A DNA stretch of 64,000 bases from Mesorhizobium sp. B2-8-5 (GCF_006440675.2 NZ_CP083951.1:992001-1056000); one strand, 5' to 3'. Counted from the first letter of the stretch, positions 33,558 to 44,104 are shown. The notes: generated from the sequence alone by a model not told the origin. Numbers and translations: made by a program.

Positions 33558-34346
33558 CTAAAGCCGGTCGGGCTTGCGGATGAAGGCGGCGCCGAGGATC
33601 GGGCCGGGCATGCCGTCCTGACCAACCGACTGCAGCAGCACCGCGCAGCCGCCCTTCTTGGCGATCTCGGTCATCGGCAATTCGTAACGCTGCGCCTTGC
33701 CGTGCCACATGCCGGCGGTCTGGATGTCGGAAACGGCGTTCCAGTAGGTCAGGCTTCGGCCGCTGTTCTCGCCCTGGCCGATCTTCACCATCCGCGGCGG
33801 ATCGAAATAGACGATCACCACATGGGCGTCGGTCGGGCCGTTGCCGGCATCGCCCGCGTCGATCACGACACGGTCGCTGGTGCGGCTGACCTTGATGGCG
33901 ACCCGCATGCCCTCGCCGGTCCTGTCCATCCGCGCCAAGGCGCCGTCGACATCCTTGCGGCTGGCGCCGTTGACGTGGCTGCGGCCGTTGATGACGGCCT
34001 GCGGCGTGTAGACCGAGCGGCTGCCGAAGGCCCGCATATAGTCATACTGGCGCTCGGTGTTCTCCTTGGTGCTCAGCGTGTCCTGCCAGCCGAGATAGTC
34101 CCAGTAATTGACGTGGTAGGCGAGCGCGACGATGTCGTCCTTACCGGCGAGCTCGGCAAACAACTCGTCGGCCGGTGGGCAGGAACTGCAGCCCTGGCTG
34201 GTGAACAATTCGACCACGCCCAAAGGCTTGTCGGCTTGAGGCTTGCCGGTCGCGGCCTTCTCAGGCTCGGCTGCCAGGGCCACGCCGCCCAACGCCGTAA
34301 GGGCCAGCGCTACTGCCGCAAGCCGCAATCGTCCTCGAAATGCCAT
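33558..34346 (-). CDS. Exported thioredoxin-fold protein (DUF1223)
   Basis: A 262-aa protein. A signal peptide ends near GVALAA. The redox-type CxxC occurs in LFTSQGCSSCPPADELF near residue 50, as in thioredoxin-like DUF1223 proteins. The rest is the family-specific domain (FGSRSVYTPQAVINGRSHVN, QTAGMWHGKAQRYELP). The location should be the periplasm. The role is unknown but a thiol-disulfide function is likely. It is a common neighbour of acnA in rhizobia. Confidence 0.85.
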   Translation of the reverse strand: MAFRGRLRLAAVALALTALGGVALAAEPEKAATGKPQADKPLGVVELFTSQGCSSCPPADELFAELAGKDDIVALAYHVNYWDYLGWQDTLSTKENTERQYDYMRAFGSRSVYTPQAVINGRSHVNGASRKDVDGALARMDRTGEGMRVAIKVSRTSDRVVIDAGDAGNGPTDAHVVIVYFDPPRMVKIGQGENSGRSLTYWNAVSDIQTAGMWHGKAQRYELPMTEIAKKGGCAVLLQSVGQDGMPGPILGAAFIRKPDRL

Positions 34347-34531
34347 GACTTTTCCAATTCCCGCCGGTGACGCCGGCCTTGTTCTGATTGCTAAAATATG
34401 TGGCAGAAGCGCCAGTCAACGGGAAGTCACGTTGCGGTGAAATTTTTGCTGTTGCAGCCGCAGGTAAGGGCGCAATAGGAGAGGCGATTGCATTTCAAGG
34501 CGTGGTTCGATTCGGGAGCAGCATCCTCACC

Positions 34532-35203
34532 ATGTGGCAAACTCTCCTGACCCCTGTCGATCTCTATTGCGAACGGACGGGGCCTGGACTTTGGGCCGAG
34601 CCGGCTAATGCTTTGACCAACCTGGCTTTCATTGCCGCGGGACTATGGGGCGTCCAGCAGGTGCGGCGATACAAGACCGGCGCCTTCGCCGAAGTGCTGG
34701 CCTGGTGGGTGGTGGCGATCGGCATCGGCTCGACCCTTTTCCACACCTTCGCCAGCAAAGGCACGATCTGGGCCGACATCCTGCCGATCGCCGGCTTCAC
34801 GCTGGCCTACACGCTGTTCAACCTGCGGCGTTTCCTCGGCATGGAATGGGGCAAGGCGATCCTCGTCTTCGTCGCCTTCTATGCCGTGGCCGGCCTGATC
34901 GCCTTCGCCGTGCCCGACTGGCTGCGCCAGGCGTCGAACGGCACCACGGGCTACCTGCCGCCCTTCCTGGCGCTCGCCTTCTTCGGAGCGTGGGTGGCGG
35001 CCACCGGCAACCGGGCCGGCTGGTACAATCTGGCGGGGTCGGCGATCTTCGTCGTCTCGGTCCTCTGCCGCATGATCGACCCGCTGGTCTGCGCCAGCTT
35101 CCCGCTCGGCACGCATTTCCTCTGGCATGTCTTCAACGGGCTGATGCTCGCCGTGTTGCTGGCGGCGACGGCGCGGTTTGGGAAGCCGAAGGTAAGGCAG
35201 TAG
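34532..35203 (+). CDS. Ceramidase-like (CREST/DUF-type) membrane protein
   Basis: A 223-aa protein with about seven hydrophobic segments. The CREST-superfamily features are visible: an early DLYCERTGPGLWAEPANALT, then GSTLFHTFAS with Ser and His, RMIDP with Asp, and THFLWHVFNG with two His. In eukaryotic alkaline ceramidases these residues bind zinc; the bacterial substrate is unknown. The ATG at 34532 places the DLYCER motif near the N-terminus. It is convergent with acnA. Confidence 0.8.
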   Translation: MWQTLLTPVDLYCERTGPGLWAEPANALTNLAFIAAGLWGVQQVRRYKTGAFAEVLAWWVVAIGIGSTLFHTFASKGTIWADILPIAGFTLAYTLFNLRRFLGMEWGKAILVFVAFYAVAGLIAFAVPDWLRQASNGTTGYLPPFLALAFFGAWVAATGNRAGWYNLAGSAIFVVSVLCRMIDPLVCASFPLGTHFLWHVFNGLMLAVLLAATARFGKPKVRQ

Positions 35204-35271
35204 TGAGTAGTGAGTAGTGAGTAGTGACGCTCTTTCCCCTACTCACTAATTCCTACTCACCACTCCCTATT
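35196..35271. repeat. Inverted repeat with GTAGTGA micro-repeats
   Basis: The left arm (about 35197-35227) is a run of AGTAGTG/GTAGTGA units. The right arm (about 35239-35271) carries CTACTCAC and CTACTCACCACTCCC. They are near-complementary and meet between the convergent ceramidase-like gene and acnA. The design is the same as at 32263 and 57339. Confidence 0.75.
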
Positions 35272-37962
<2,691 letters not shown>

Positions 37963-38245
37963 GGCGATCCGTCCTTGTCTGTTCAGCCTGAAAGGGAACG
38001 GACGCCGTTGGCATGCAATCACGCGCAAAGGTGCGGGTACGGCCATTTCCGCTGTCCGCTCCCAAGCAACCCGAGCCGTTCAAGGCGGCGCGTGCGCTGG
38101 TTCGGCGCTAATTCTGATCCCGCGCCGACCGCTGGCACGGATGAACCGCATATAGAGAATTTCCTGGAATAGTTCTAGACAGTCGAAGGACGAATTTGCG
38201 TGAGCCGGAAACGGCCGCGAAACGGTGCTTTCGGGACGGGCAAGA

Positions 38246-38848
38246 ATGCGGCTGATCGCCGAAAATCTAGGCGGCGAGCGCGGCGGCGAGACGGTTTTTT
38301 CCAACATCGGCTTCGCGCTGGACAAGGGCGAGGCGCTCATTGTCACCGGTCCGAACGGCTCGGGCAAATCGTCGCTGCTCAGAATCGTCGCCGGCCTGCT
38401 GCCGGCCGCGCAGGGAAAGGTGCGGTTCGAGGATGGCGGCGAGGCCTTCCCGACAGTCGCCTCTGCTTCGCATTATCTCGGCCATCTCAACGCGATGAAG
38501 ACGGCGCTCAGCGTCGAGGAGGATCTCGGCTTCTGGCGCGCCTTCCAGGGAGAGCCGGGACTGGGCGTCGAGGAGGCGCTGGAGACGGTGGCGCTCGGCG
38601 GGCTCGGACATCTGCCCTTCGGCTATCTGTCGACAGGGCAGCGGCGACGGGCCTCGATCGCGAAGCTCCTGGTGAGCCGCCGGCCGGTCTGGCTGCTCGA
38701 CGAGCCGACCGCGGGGCTGGACAAGGCCTCGGAGGCAAGGTTCGCGGGGTTGATGAAGGCGCATCTGCGCGACGGAGGGATTGTCGTGGCGGCCACGCAT
38801 CTGCCGCTGGGGCTGGGCCGGGCGAAGGTGTTGAGGATGGGCGACTGA
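38246..38848 (+). CDS. ccmA: Cytochrome c biogenesis ATP-binding protein CcmA
   Basis: A 200-aa ABC ATPase. Walker A GPNGSGKS is at residues 35-42, signature LSTGQRRRAS and Walker B WLLDEPTAG follow. With CcmB (and normally CcmC) it forms the inner-membrane complex that releases holo-CcmE during c-type cytochrome maturation. The ATG at 38246 has a GGGACGGG site; a GTG at 38225 is an alternative. It is separated from ccmB by 208 bp of repeat, which is unusual. Confidence 0.94.
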   Translation: MRLIAENLGGERGGETVFSNIGFALDKGEALIVTGPNGSGKSSLLRIVAGLLPAAQGKVRFEDGGEAFPTVASASHYLGHLNAMKTALSVEEDLGFWRAFQGEPGLGVEEALETVALGGLGHLPFGYLSTGQRRRASIAKLLVSRRPVWLLDEPTAGLDKASEARFAGLMKAHLRDGGIVVAATHLPLGLGRAKVLRMGD

Positions 38849-38860
38849 TGTCGGCGCGAG

Positions 38861-39022
38861 GCACCCCCCTCTGTCCTGCCGGACATCTCCCCCGCAAGGA
38901 GGGAGATTGGCAGCTTCGGCGCCGGCATCTCCTTCGCGGCGTCGGTGATTGGCGAAAGTCCGCGCGACATTCGATCTCCCCCCTTGCGGGGGAGATGGCC
39001 GGCAGGCCAGAGGGGGGTGTGC
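38861..39022. repeat. Inverted repeat pair between ccmA and ccmB
   Basis: A left arm at 38861-38910 (GCACCCCCCTCTGTCCTGCC and so on) and a right arm at 38973-39022 (GATCTCCCCCCTTGCGGGGG and so on) are inverse to each other at about nine positions in ten. Each arm also contains its own small palindrome (CTCCCCC/GGGGGAG). It occupies almost the whole ccmA-ccmB spacer and probably arrived by transposition or duplication. Confidence 0.85.
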
Positions 39023-39056
39023 CGGAGCGCCAGCCTCGCCAAGGGATCCCTTTATA

Positions 39057-39722
39057 ATGTGGCCCCTCTTCCTGCGCGACATCCGCCTTTCCATCCGCGC
39101 CGGCGGCGGGGCGTTGATCGGGGTCATCTTCTTCCTCGCCGTCATCGTCACCATCCCGTTCGGCGTCGGTCCCGACCTCAACCTCTTGTCGCGCATCGGC
39201 CCGGCGATCCTGTGGATCGCCGCCCTGCTTGCCTGCCTGCTCGGGCTCGATCGCCTGTTCCAGGCCGACCGCGAGGATGGCTCGCTCGATCTCCTTGTCC
39301 TGAACAACGACCGCCACATGCTGGCGCTGACGGTGCTGACGAAGTGCCTGGCGCATTGGACCGGCAGCGTGCTGCCGCTGGTCGTCGCGGCGCCTCTGCT
39401 TGGCCTGTTCATGAACATGGAGCCGCTCGGCATCGGCGCCACGGCGCTCACGCTTCTCGTCGGCACGCCGGCCATCACCTTCATCGGCGCCGCGGGTGCC
39501 GCGGTGGCGGTGGCGCTGCCGCGCGGCGGATTGCTGATTTCGGTGCTGGTGCTGCCTTTGACCATTCCGGTGCTGATCTTCGGCGTTTCAGCAAGCTATG
39601 GCGCGGTGGCCGATCCGGCGCCATTCCTGCAGCCTTTCCTCATTCTTGCCGCGCTGACGCTATTTCTTGCAGTGCTTGGTCCCCTGGCGGCGGCATTGGC
39701 ACTGCGGCACGGGACGGATTGA
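39057..39722 (+). CDS. ccmB: Cytochrome c biogenesis membrane protein CcmB
   Basis: A 221-aa protein with six hydrophobic segments. It starts MWPLFLRDIRLSIRAGGGAL and carries the family motif FQADREDGSLDLL (about residues 62-74) and LLVGTPAITFIGAAGAAVAV. It is the permease partner of CcmA. The ATG at 39057 follows AAGGGATCC. Downstream, ccmC is missing, with only a 15-codon remnant before ccmD. Confidence 0.92.
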   Translation: MWPLFLRDIRLSIRAGGGALIGVIFFLAVIVTIPFGVGPDLNLLSRIGPAILWIAALLACLLGLDRLFQADREDGSLDLLVLNNDRHMLALTVLTKCLAHWTGSVLPLVVAAPLLGLFMNMEPLGIGATALTLLVGTPAITFIGAAGAAVAVALPRGGLLISVLVLPLTIPVLIFGVSASYGAVADPAPFLQPFLILAALTLFLAVLGPLAAALALRHGTD

Positions 39723-39795
39723 GACGACGAGAACGTTCCTTCACTGCGGCACCGCGACAAATTGCGGAACTGCCGGCGCGAGGTTAAGGGAAGAC

Positions 39796-39843
39796 ATGAT
39801 CGCAACGATTGGCACGGCGGAGAGCGAGGAGCGGCTGACATGA
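39796..39843 (+). pseudogene. ccmC: 15-codon scar in the place of ccmC
   Basis: Between ccmB and ccmD, where ccmC normally lies, only a 15-codon frame remains (MIATIGTAESEERLT). It has an AAGGGA ribosome site in front and overlaps the ccmD start as ATGA, as a true gene end would. This suggests an internal deletion that joined the ccmC start and end, although the tail was not compared with intact CcmC. A haem-delivery gene of about 240 codons is thus absent here and could be elsewhere in the genome. Confidence 0.45.
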
Positions 39844-40007
39844 GCGCGCACGCCCTCTTCGTCACCGCCGCCTATGCCATCACCGCCGTGGTGCTCGCCG
39901 GGCTGGTCAGCTGGATCCTGCTCGACCAGCGGGCGCGCAAGCGCGAGCTCGCGGCGCTGGAAGCGGCCGGAGTGCGCCGGCGCTCCGACAAGGCTGTTAA
40001 ATCATGA
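39840..40007 (+). CDS. ccmD: Haem exporter protein CcmD
   Basis: A 55-aa single-span membrane protein. It starts MSAHALFVTAAYAITAVVLA, then WILLDQRARKRELAALEA, the typical hydrophobic helix plus basic C-terminus. CcmD holds CcmC and CcmE in the CcmABCD complex. Its ATG overlaps the scar upstream and its stop overlaps the ccmG start (ATGA), keeping the original translational coupling. Confidence 0.88.
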   Translation: MSAHALFVTAAYAITAVVLAGLVSWILLDQRARKRELAALEAAGVRRRSDKAVKS

Positions 40008-40582
40008 GCATCGAAACCGAAACGCCGGCGCCGCGGCGCCGCCTGTTCGTGCTTCTGCCGCTGCTGGTGTTCCTGGGCCTGGCGGGGCTGTTCCTGTGGC
40101 AGCTGCTTTCGGGCCGCGACGCCTCTGAAATCCCCTCGGCATTGATCGGACTGCCGGCGCCGCAGACCAGCCTGCCGCCGCTCGAAGGGACCAGCCTGCC
40201 GGGGCTGGATACAAAGTCCTTTACCGGCAAGGTGACACTGGTCAACGTGTTCGCGTCCTGGTGCGCGCCGTGCCGGGAGGAGCATCCGGTGCTGCTCGGC
40301 CTGTCGCAGGACAAGCGCTTCACGCTTGCCGCGCTGAACTACAAGGACCAGCCGGAAAACGCCCGCCGCTTCCTTGGCGATCTCGGCAATCCATATCAGG
40401 CGATCGGCGTCGATCCGGCCGGACGCGCGGCGATCGACTGGGGCGTCTATGGCGTGCCCGAGACCTTCGTCATCGGCAAGGATGGCAGGATCGCCTACAA
40501 GCATGTCGGGCCGCTGACGCCCGAGTCGGTCAGGGCGTTGCTGTTGCCGCAGATCGAGAAAGCGCTGGCGGCGCCGGGCTGA
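40004..40582 (+). CDS. ccmG: Thiol:disulfide interchange protein CcmG/DsbE
   Basis: A 192-aa membrane-anchored thioredoxin. One helix spans about residues 13-35. The active site is WCAPC (C87, C90), and GVPETFVI supplies the cis-Pro loop. It reduces apocytochrome c in the periplasm so haem can be attached. It is the last gene of the ccmA-ccmB-ccmD-ccmG set. Confidence 0.93.
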   Translation: MSIETETPAPRRRLFVLLPLLVFLGLAGLFLWQLLSGRDASEIPSALIGLPAPQTSLPPLEGTSLPGLDTKSFTGKVTLVNVFASWCAPCREEHPVLLGLSQDKRFTLAALNYKDQPENARRFLGDLGNPYQAIGVDPAGRAAIDWGVYGVPETFVIGKDGRIAYKHVGPLTPESVRALLLPQIEKALAAPG

Positions 40583-40610
40583 CGTGGCGCCTGGCTGAGG
40601 CGCCTGTCAC

Positions 40611-40817
40611 GTTCGTCATTCTAGGGCGAAGCAAGGAGCGAAGCGACGCGCGCAGACCCTAGAATCCATTCCGTGACGCCTGACCGAGGAGCGCGGCGGC
40701 CCAGAATTGGCGCTTGCGCGCGCACGTGTCTTCGCCGCCGCGGCGCTCGAAAGTCACGGCATGGATCCCTGGGTCTTCGCGCCGCTACGCGTCACTGCGC
40801 CCAAGGATGACGAACGT
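40611..40817. repeat. Inverted doublet of the CATTCTAGGG repeat family
   Basis: A forward unit at 40611-40677 (GTTCGTCATTCTAGGGCGAA ... ATTCCGTGACG) faces an inverted unit at 40753-40817 (GTCACGGCATGGATCCCTGG ... AAGGATGACGAACGT), 75 bp apart. An inner GCGGCCCAGAAT core follows the first unit. It lies between ccmG and the DUF1127 gene. Confidence 0.85.
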
Positions 40818-40847
40818 GACCGGCGCGCTCAACGGTCGAAAAAAGGA

Positions 40848-41012
40848 TCAACCGTAGATCTGCTTGTGGACCTGGTAGAGCATTTCCGAACGGTCGGCGC
40901 GCAGATCGGCGAGATCGCGGCTGGACAGATTCTCGATTTCGGCGACGAGGCGGTTGTAATGACGGCGCTTGGCCATGCTGGCGCGGGCGCGGGAGACAAG
41001 ATTGTCGAACAT
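40848..41012 (-). CDS. Small DUF1127 protein
   Basis: A 54-aa protein beginning MFDNLVSRARASMAKRRHYN and ending MLYQVHKQIYG, the short Arg-rich DUF1127 pattern. The ATG at 41012 follows AAGGAA. In Brucella and Agrobacterium small DUF1127 proteins are controlled by the LysR-type regulator VtlR/LsrB. Here the region 60-90 bp upstream has a strong dyad that could be the site. Confidence 0.85.
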   Translation of the reverse strand: MFDNLVSRARASMAKRRHYNRLVAEIENLSSRDLADLRADRSEMLYQVHKQIYG

Positions 41013-41070
41013 GACAGGGTTCCTTCTTAGTTGTTCCTCCCTGACGATTGTGAGGATGACATAGGAATGA

Positions 41071-41110
41071 TGCATTGCAAAAGAAAGATGTTGCAATGCA
41101 CCATTGCAAC
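41071..41110. promoter_or_regulatory. Perfect dyad operator upstream of the DUF1127 gene
   Basis: TGCATTGCAA (41071-41080) and TTGCAATGCA (41091-41100) are perfect inverted repeats spaced 10 bp. A third half-like site, CATTGCAA, follows at 41102-41109. It lies 59-98 bp upstream of the DUF1127 start, suited to activation by a dimeric regulator. The spacing fits a LysR-type protein, but the regulator is inferred. Confidence 0.55.
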
Positions 41111-41284
41111 CAGCGCATAGCCGGTTAATCGCGGGCTAACAGGCTATGCGGTCCGACGCGGTACGCAAGACCCGCTTCACGCAGTTCTCATCTGTTTTGT
41201 CATACAAATTACGGGCCTGCCGTCTTGCCAGATCGCTTCCAGGCTGGCTTGATCCGCCCGTCACCTGATGCCGGGAGGAAATGC

Positions 41285-42205
41285 ATGGCGGCCGAAGACT
41301 ATTACGACGTTCTCGATCCGCGCTTCGCGCGCCTGTTCAACGGCAGCGCCCAGGTGGAAAAGCTGTTCACCGGGTGCCGCTGGGCGGAAGGGCCGGCCTG
41401 GTTCGCCGCCGGCCGCTATGTCGTCTGGTCGGATATCCCGAACAACCGCATGCTGCGCTATGACGAGACCGACGGCAGCGTCAGTGTGTTCCGGCAGCCG
41501 TCCGGCAATTCCAACGGCAACACCGTCGACCGGCAGGGCCGGCTGGTGACCTGCGAGCATTCCGGCCGCCGCGTCAGCCGCACCGAATTCGACGGCTCCA
41601 TCACGACCATCGCCGAGAAGTGGAAGGGCAAGCGGCTGAACTCGCCCAACGACGTGGTGGTGCGCTCCGACGGCTCGATCTGGTTCACCGATCCGAGCTA
41701 CGGCATCGATACCGATTATGAGGGCGACAAGGCAGAGAGCGAGATCGGCGCCTGCAATGTCTATCGCGTCGATCCCGATACGGGCGATGTCGAGGCCGTC
41801 ATCACCGACATGGTGCGACCGAACGGGCTCGCCTTCTCGCTCGACGAAAGCCTGCTCTATGTCGTCGACACCGGCCGCACGCATGGCGAGAAGAACCCGG
41901 CGCATATGCGCGTCTTCAACGTCGGCAAGCACGGCAGGAAGGTTTCCGGCGGCAAGGTCTTCGCAGACTGCACCGCCGGCCTGTTCGACGGGTTCCGGCT
42001 CGATTCCGACGGGCGCATCTGGACGAGTGCCGCCGACGGCATCCATTGCTACGATCCGGACGGCACGCTGATCGGCAAGGTCAAGGTGCCGGAAGTGACC
42101 GCCAACTGCGTGTTCGGCGGCAACAAGCTCAACTGTCTCTACATCGCCGGCACCACCTCGCTCTACATGGTGCGGCTGATGGTGAATGGGGCGAAAACCT
42201 ATTGA
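41285..42205 (+). CDS. SMP-30/gluconolactonase family protein
   Basis: A 306-aa beta-propeller lactonase. Conserved motifs are CRWAEGPAWFAAGRYVVWSD (Glu ligand), RLNSPNDVVVRSDGSIWFTD (Asn/Asp ligands) and VRPNGLAFSLDESLLYVVDT, which bind a divalent cation. The family hydrolyses sugar lactones. The ATG at 41285 follows GGGAGGAAATGC. It precedes a tautomerase gene, a common pairing in carbohydrate or aromatic catabolism. Confidence 0.9.
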   Translation: MAAEDYYDVLDPRFARLFNGSAQVEKLFTGCRWAEGPAWFAAGRYVVWSDIPNNRMLRYDETDGSVSVFRQPSGNSNGNTVDRQGRLVTCEHSGRRVSRTEFDGSITTIAEKWKGKRLNSPNDVVVRSDGSIWFTDPSYGIDTDYEGDKAESEIGACNVYRVDPDTGDVEAVITDMVRPNGLAFSLDESLLYVVDTGRTHGEKNPAHMRVFNVGKHGRKVSGGKVFADCTAGLFDGFRLDSDGRIWTSAADGIHCYDPDGTLIGKVKVPEVTANCVFGGNKLNCLYIAGTTSLYMVRLMVNGAKTY

Positions 42206-42364
42206 AGGTTCTGCAGGCGCTTCTTCGGCCATTCCTGGCCTTTCTGCGCATCCCAGCAGCGCCCGCGGCGCTGCGGCTCCCGCAACCACCGCCATCCGCT
42301 TTGCCGGAGCGAATTGCCAAGCCATTGCCTGACGCCAAACGGAAGAACCCACGGGGAGAACATC

Positions 42365-42571
42365 ATGCCATTCGTCAACATCCGCATCGTCAAGGAAGTG
42401 ATCGCCGCCGATCCGGCCGGCAAGAAGGCTGACATCGCCAAGAAGGTGACCGCGGCCATCATGGACGCCACCGGGCTCGGCAATGACGATGTCTGGGTGG
42501 TGTTCGAGGAGGTCAACGCCCGCGACTGGTATGTCGGCAAGACCGATGTCGAGACGCTGCGGAAGGGGTAA
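42365..42571 (+). CDS. 4-oxalocrotonate tautomerase-like protein
   Basis: A 68-aa protein. The processed N-terminus gives the catalytic Pro (MPFVNIRIVKEVI), and VWVVFEEVNARDWYVG carries the family's Arg/Trp residues. Members form hexamers or trimers and isomerise keto-enol substrates. It lies 159 bp downstream of the lactonase gene, on the same strand. The substrate is unknown. Confidence 0.88.
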   Translation: MPFVNIRIVKEVIAADPAGKKADIAKKVTAAIMDATGLGNDDVWVVFEEVNARDWYVGKTDVETLRKG

Positions 42572-42638
42572 GGCGCAGCAGGTTCGGGTGCCTGCGAGGT
42601 TCTTTCGGCGACGGCGAGATATGGGCGCTTCCCTTCGC

Positions 42639-42787
42639 GTTCGTCATCCTCGGGCTTGACCCGAGGATCCATTCCGTGATCTTCGACGTCGAGCGCAACG
42701 GCGCAGAATTCTGTAAGCGTTGCAACGCCTTAGCGTCAGGGTCTGCGCCGCGTCGCTTCGCTCCTTGCTCCGCCCTAGAATGACGAC
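42639..42787. repeat. Inverted doublet of the CATTCTAGGG repeat family (mixed arms)
   Basis: A short forward unit at 42639-42679 (TCATCCTCGGGCTTGACCCG ... CATTCCGTGA) faces a long inverted unit at 42737-42787 (CAGGGTCTGCGCCGCGTCGC ... CCTAGAATGACGAC). An inner GGCGCAGAATTCTGTAAGCG core lies between. It is in the gap before the FMN reductase gene. Confidence 0.8.
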
Positions 42788-42788
42788 C

Positions 42789-43325
42789 TTATGTTTGTCC
42801 GCGAATAAAACCCGCAAACCCCCGCACCGCCTCACGGATCGCCCGCCGGTTCGCATCCGCGCTGAGGATCGCCTCCATCTCCGCCGGCTTCTTGCCCAGC
42901 AGCGCGATCTCCAGCGTCCCCTCCTCATACATCGCGAACGACATCGTCCGCATGATCTCGGCCAGTGCCGCCCGCGCATAGAGCGAACGGGGCGAGGCGT
43001 GGACCAGCATCGCCGGCTTGCCCACCGCGGCGTCGCGCGAGACCAGCCAGTCCAGCGCGTTCTTCATGCCGCCGGGCACGCCATGCGCATATTCCGGGCA
43101 GGAGACGACGACGCCGTCGGCCTGGGTGACCATCTCGATCAGGCGTGCCGCTTCCGGCGGCGTGCGCTCGCCCTCGTCGTCGGGGTTGAAGATCGGCAGC
43201 CGGCCAAGGCCGTCATAAACCTCGACGCGGCAGTCCGCGGGCGCGTTGGCGGCCAATGCGGCAACCAGGGCCGAGTTGGTCGAGGCGGCGCGCAGGCTGC
43301 CCGATATGGCGATGATCTCGATCAA
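42789..43325 (-). CDS. NADPH-dependent FMN reductase family protein
   Basis: A 178-aa flavodoxin-fold enzyme. It begins IEIIAISGSLRAASTNSALV, whose SGSLRxxSxN loop binds the FMN phosphate. CPEYAHGVPGGMKNALDWL is the second family motif. The start is a TTG at 43325 without a clear ribosome site, chosen because family members start just before this motif. It may reduce quinones, chromate or azo compounds; substrate unknown. It lies next to a PNPOx-family pseudogene. Confidence 0.78.
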   Translation of the reverse strand: MIEIIAISGSLRAASTNSALVAALAANAPADCRVEVYDGLGRLPIFNPDDEGERTPPEAARLIEMVTQADGVVVSCPEYAHGVPGGMKNALDWLVSRDAAVGKPAMLVHASPRSLYARAALAEIMRTMSFAMYEEGTLEIALLGKKPAEMEAILSADANRRAIREAVRGFAGFIRGQT

Positions 43326-43362
43326 GGGAGAACCGGACGAAGGGTTGAGTCGTCCGCGAAGC

Positions 43363-44085
43363 CTACCACATGGTCTGGCGGTAATCGTCGTCCAGCTCGC
43401 GGTCGATCTCGCCGGCGCTTTCGCCAAGGGCCAGCTGGTCGCGTATGATCTGGCCGAGCGTCGGCAGGGTCGCGCGGTCGTACCAGGTCTCCGGCTTCCA
43501 CAGATCCGAGCGCATGAAGGCCTTGGCGCAGTGTATATAGGCGGCCTTGACCGTCACCACGATGACGCTTTGCGGCTCCTTGCCGTCGACCGCAAGGCGC
43601 TCGCGTAAGACGGGATCGACGGTGATGCGGGCATCGCCATTGACGCGCAGCGTCTCGTTCATGCCGGGGATGAGGAAGAGCAGCCCGACCGACGGATTGC
43701 GGATGATGTTTTCCAGCGTGTCCAGCCGGTTGTTGCCGGGCGATCGGGAATGGCGAGGGTGGAGTTGTCGAGGATGGCGGTGAAGCCGGGCTTGTCGCCC
43801 TTACAGCGCCGCGCGTCCTTTGGACGCGCAAAGGACGCTGTAACACTTTTGATTTGGCGCATGATCCTTTCCGAAAATCGATTTCGATTTTCGGGGTCAT
43901 GCGCTAGGCGTCACGTCGGCATTGCCGGCGCCGTCGGAGGAGCCGATCAGCACGAAGGGACTCTTGCCGATGAACGAACGGCAATGGCCGTCGAGGTTTT
44001 TGAGTTCCTTGCGGATCGAGCCGTCGGTCGGCCGGGGCGTCTTGTAGATCGTCCTCAGCTCGTCATGCGTGGTGAGGAATTCCAT
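43363..44085 (-). pseudogene. Broken pyridoxamine 5'-phosphate oxidase-family gene
   Basis: Three minus-strand pieces together make one FMN-binding PNPOx-family protein. Piece 1 (44085-43915 region) begins MEFLTTHDELRTIYKTPRPT and stops after DVTPSA. Piece 2 contains GDKPGFTAILDNSTLAIPDR. Piece 3 begins near MNETLRVNGDARITVDP and runs to the normal C-terminus. Pieces 1 and 2 are separated by the palindromic element at 43801-43915. Pieces 2 and 3 are out of frame by one missing G in a G run near 43742. The gene is almost surely inactive. Confidence 0.82.
43801..43915. repeat. Palindromic element inserted into the PNPOx gene
   Basis: About 115 bp, starting TTACAGCG, with an inner stem GCGCGTCC/GGACGCGC (about 43811-43829), then GCGCATGATCCTTTCCG, AAAATCGATTTCGATTTT (palindrome) and GGTCATGCGCT. 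The element's GCGCATGATC...GATCATGCGC type is known as a dispersed Rhizobiales palindrome. A partial copy begins near 44821 (GCGCATGATCTGGCCGAAAA). It interrupts an otherwise continuous coding sequence. Confidence 0.8.
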
Positions 44086-44104
44086 GCCGCCCCCTCTTTG
44101 TTTC

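Noticed and set aside
35196..35271. A CRISPR-like array
   Set aside because: The short repeats have no regular spacers and form an inverted pair; no cas genes are in the window.
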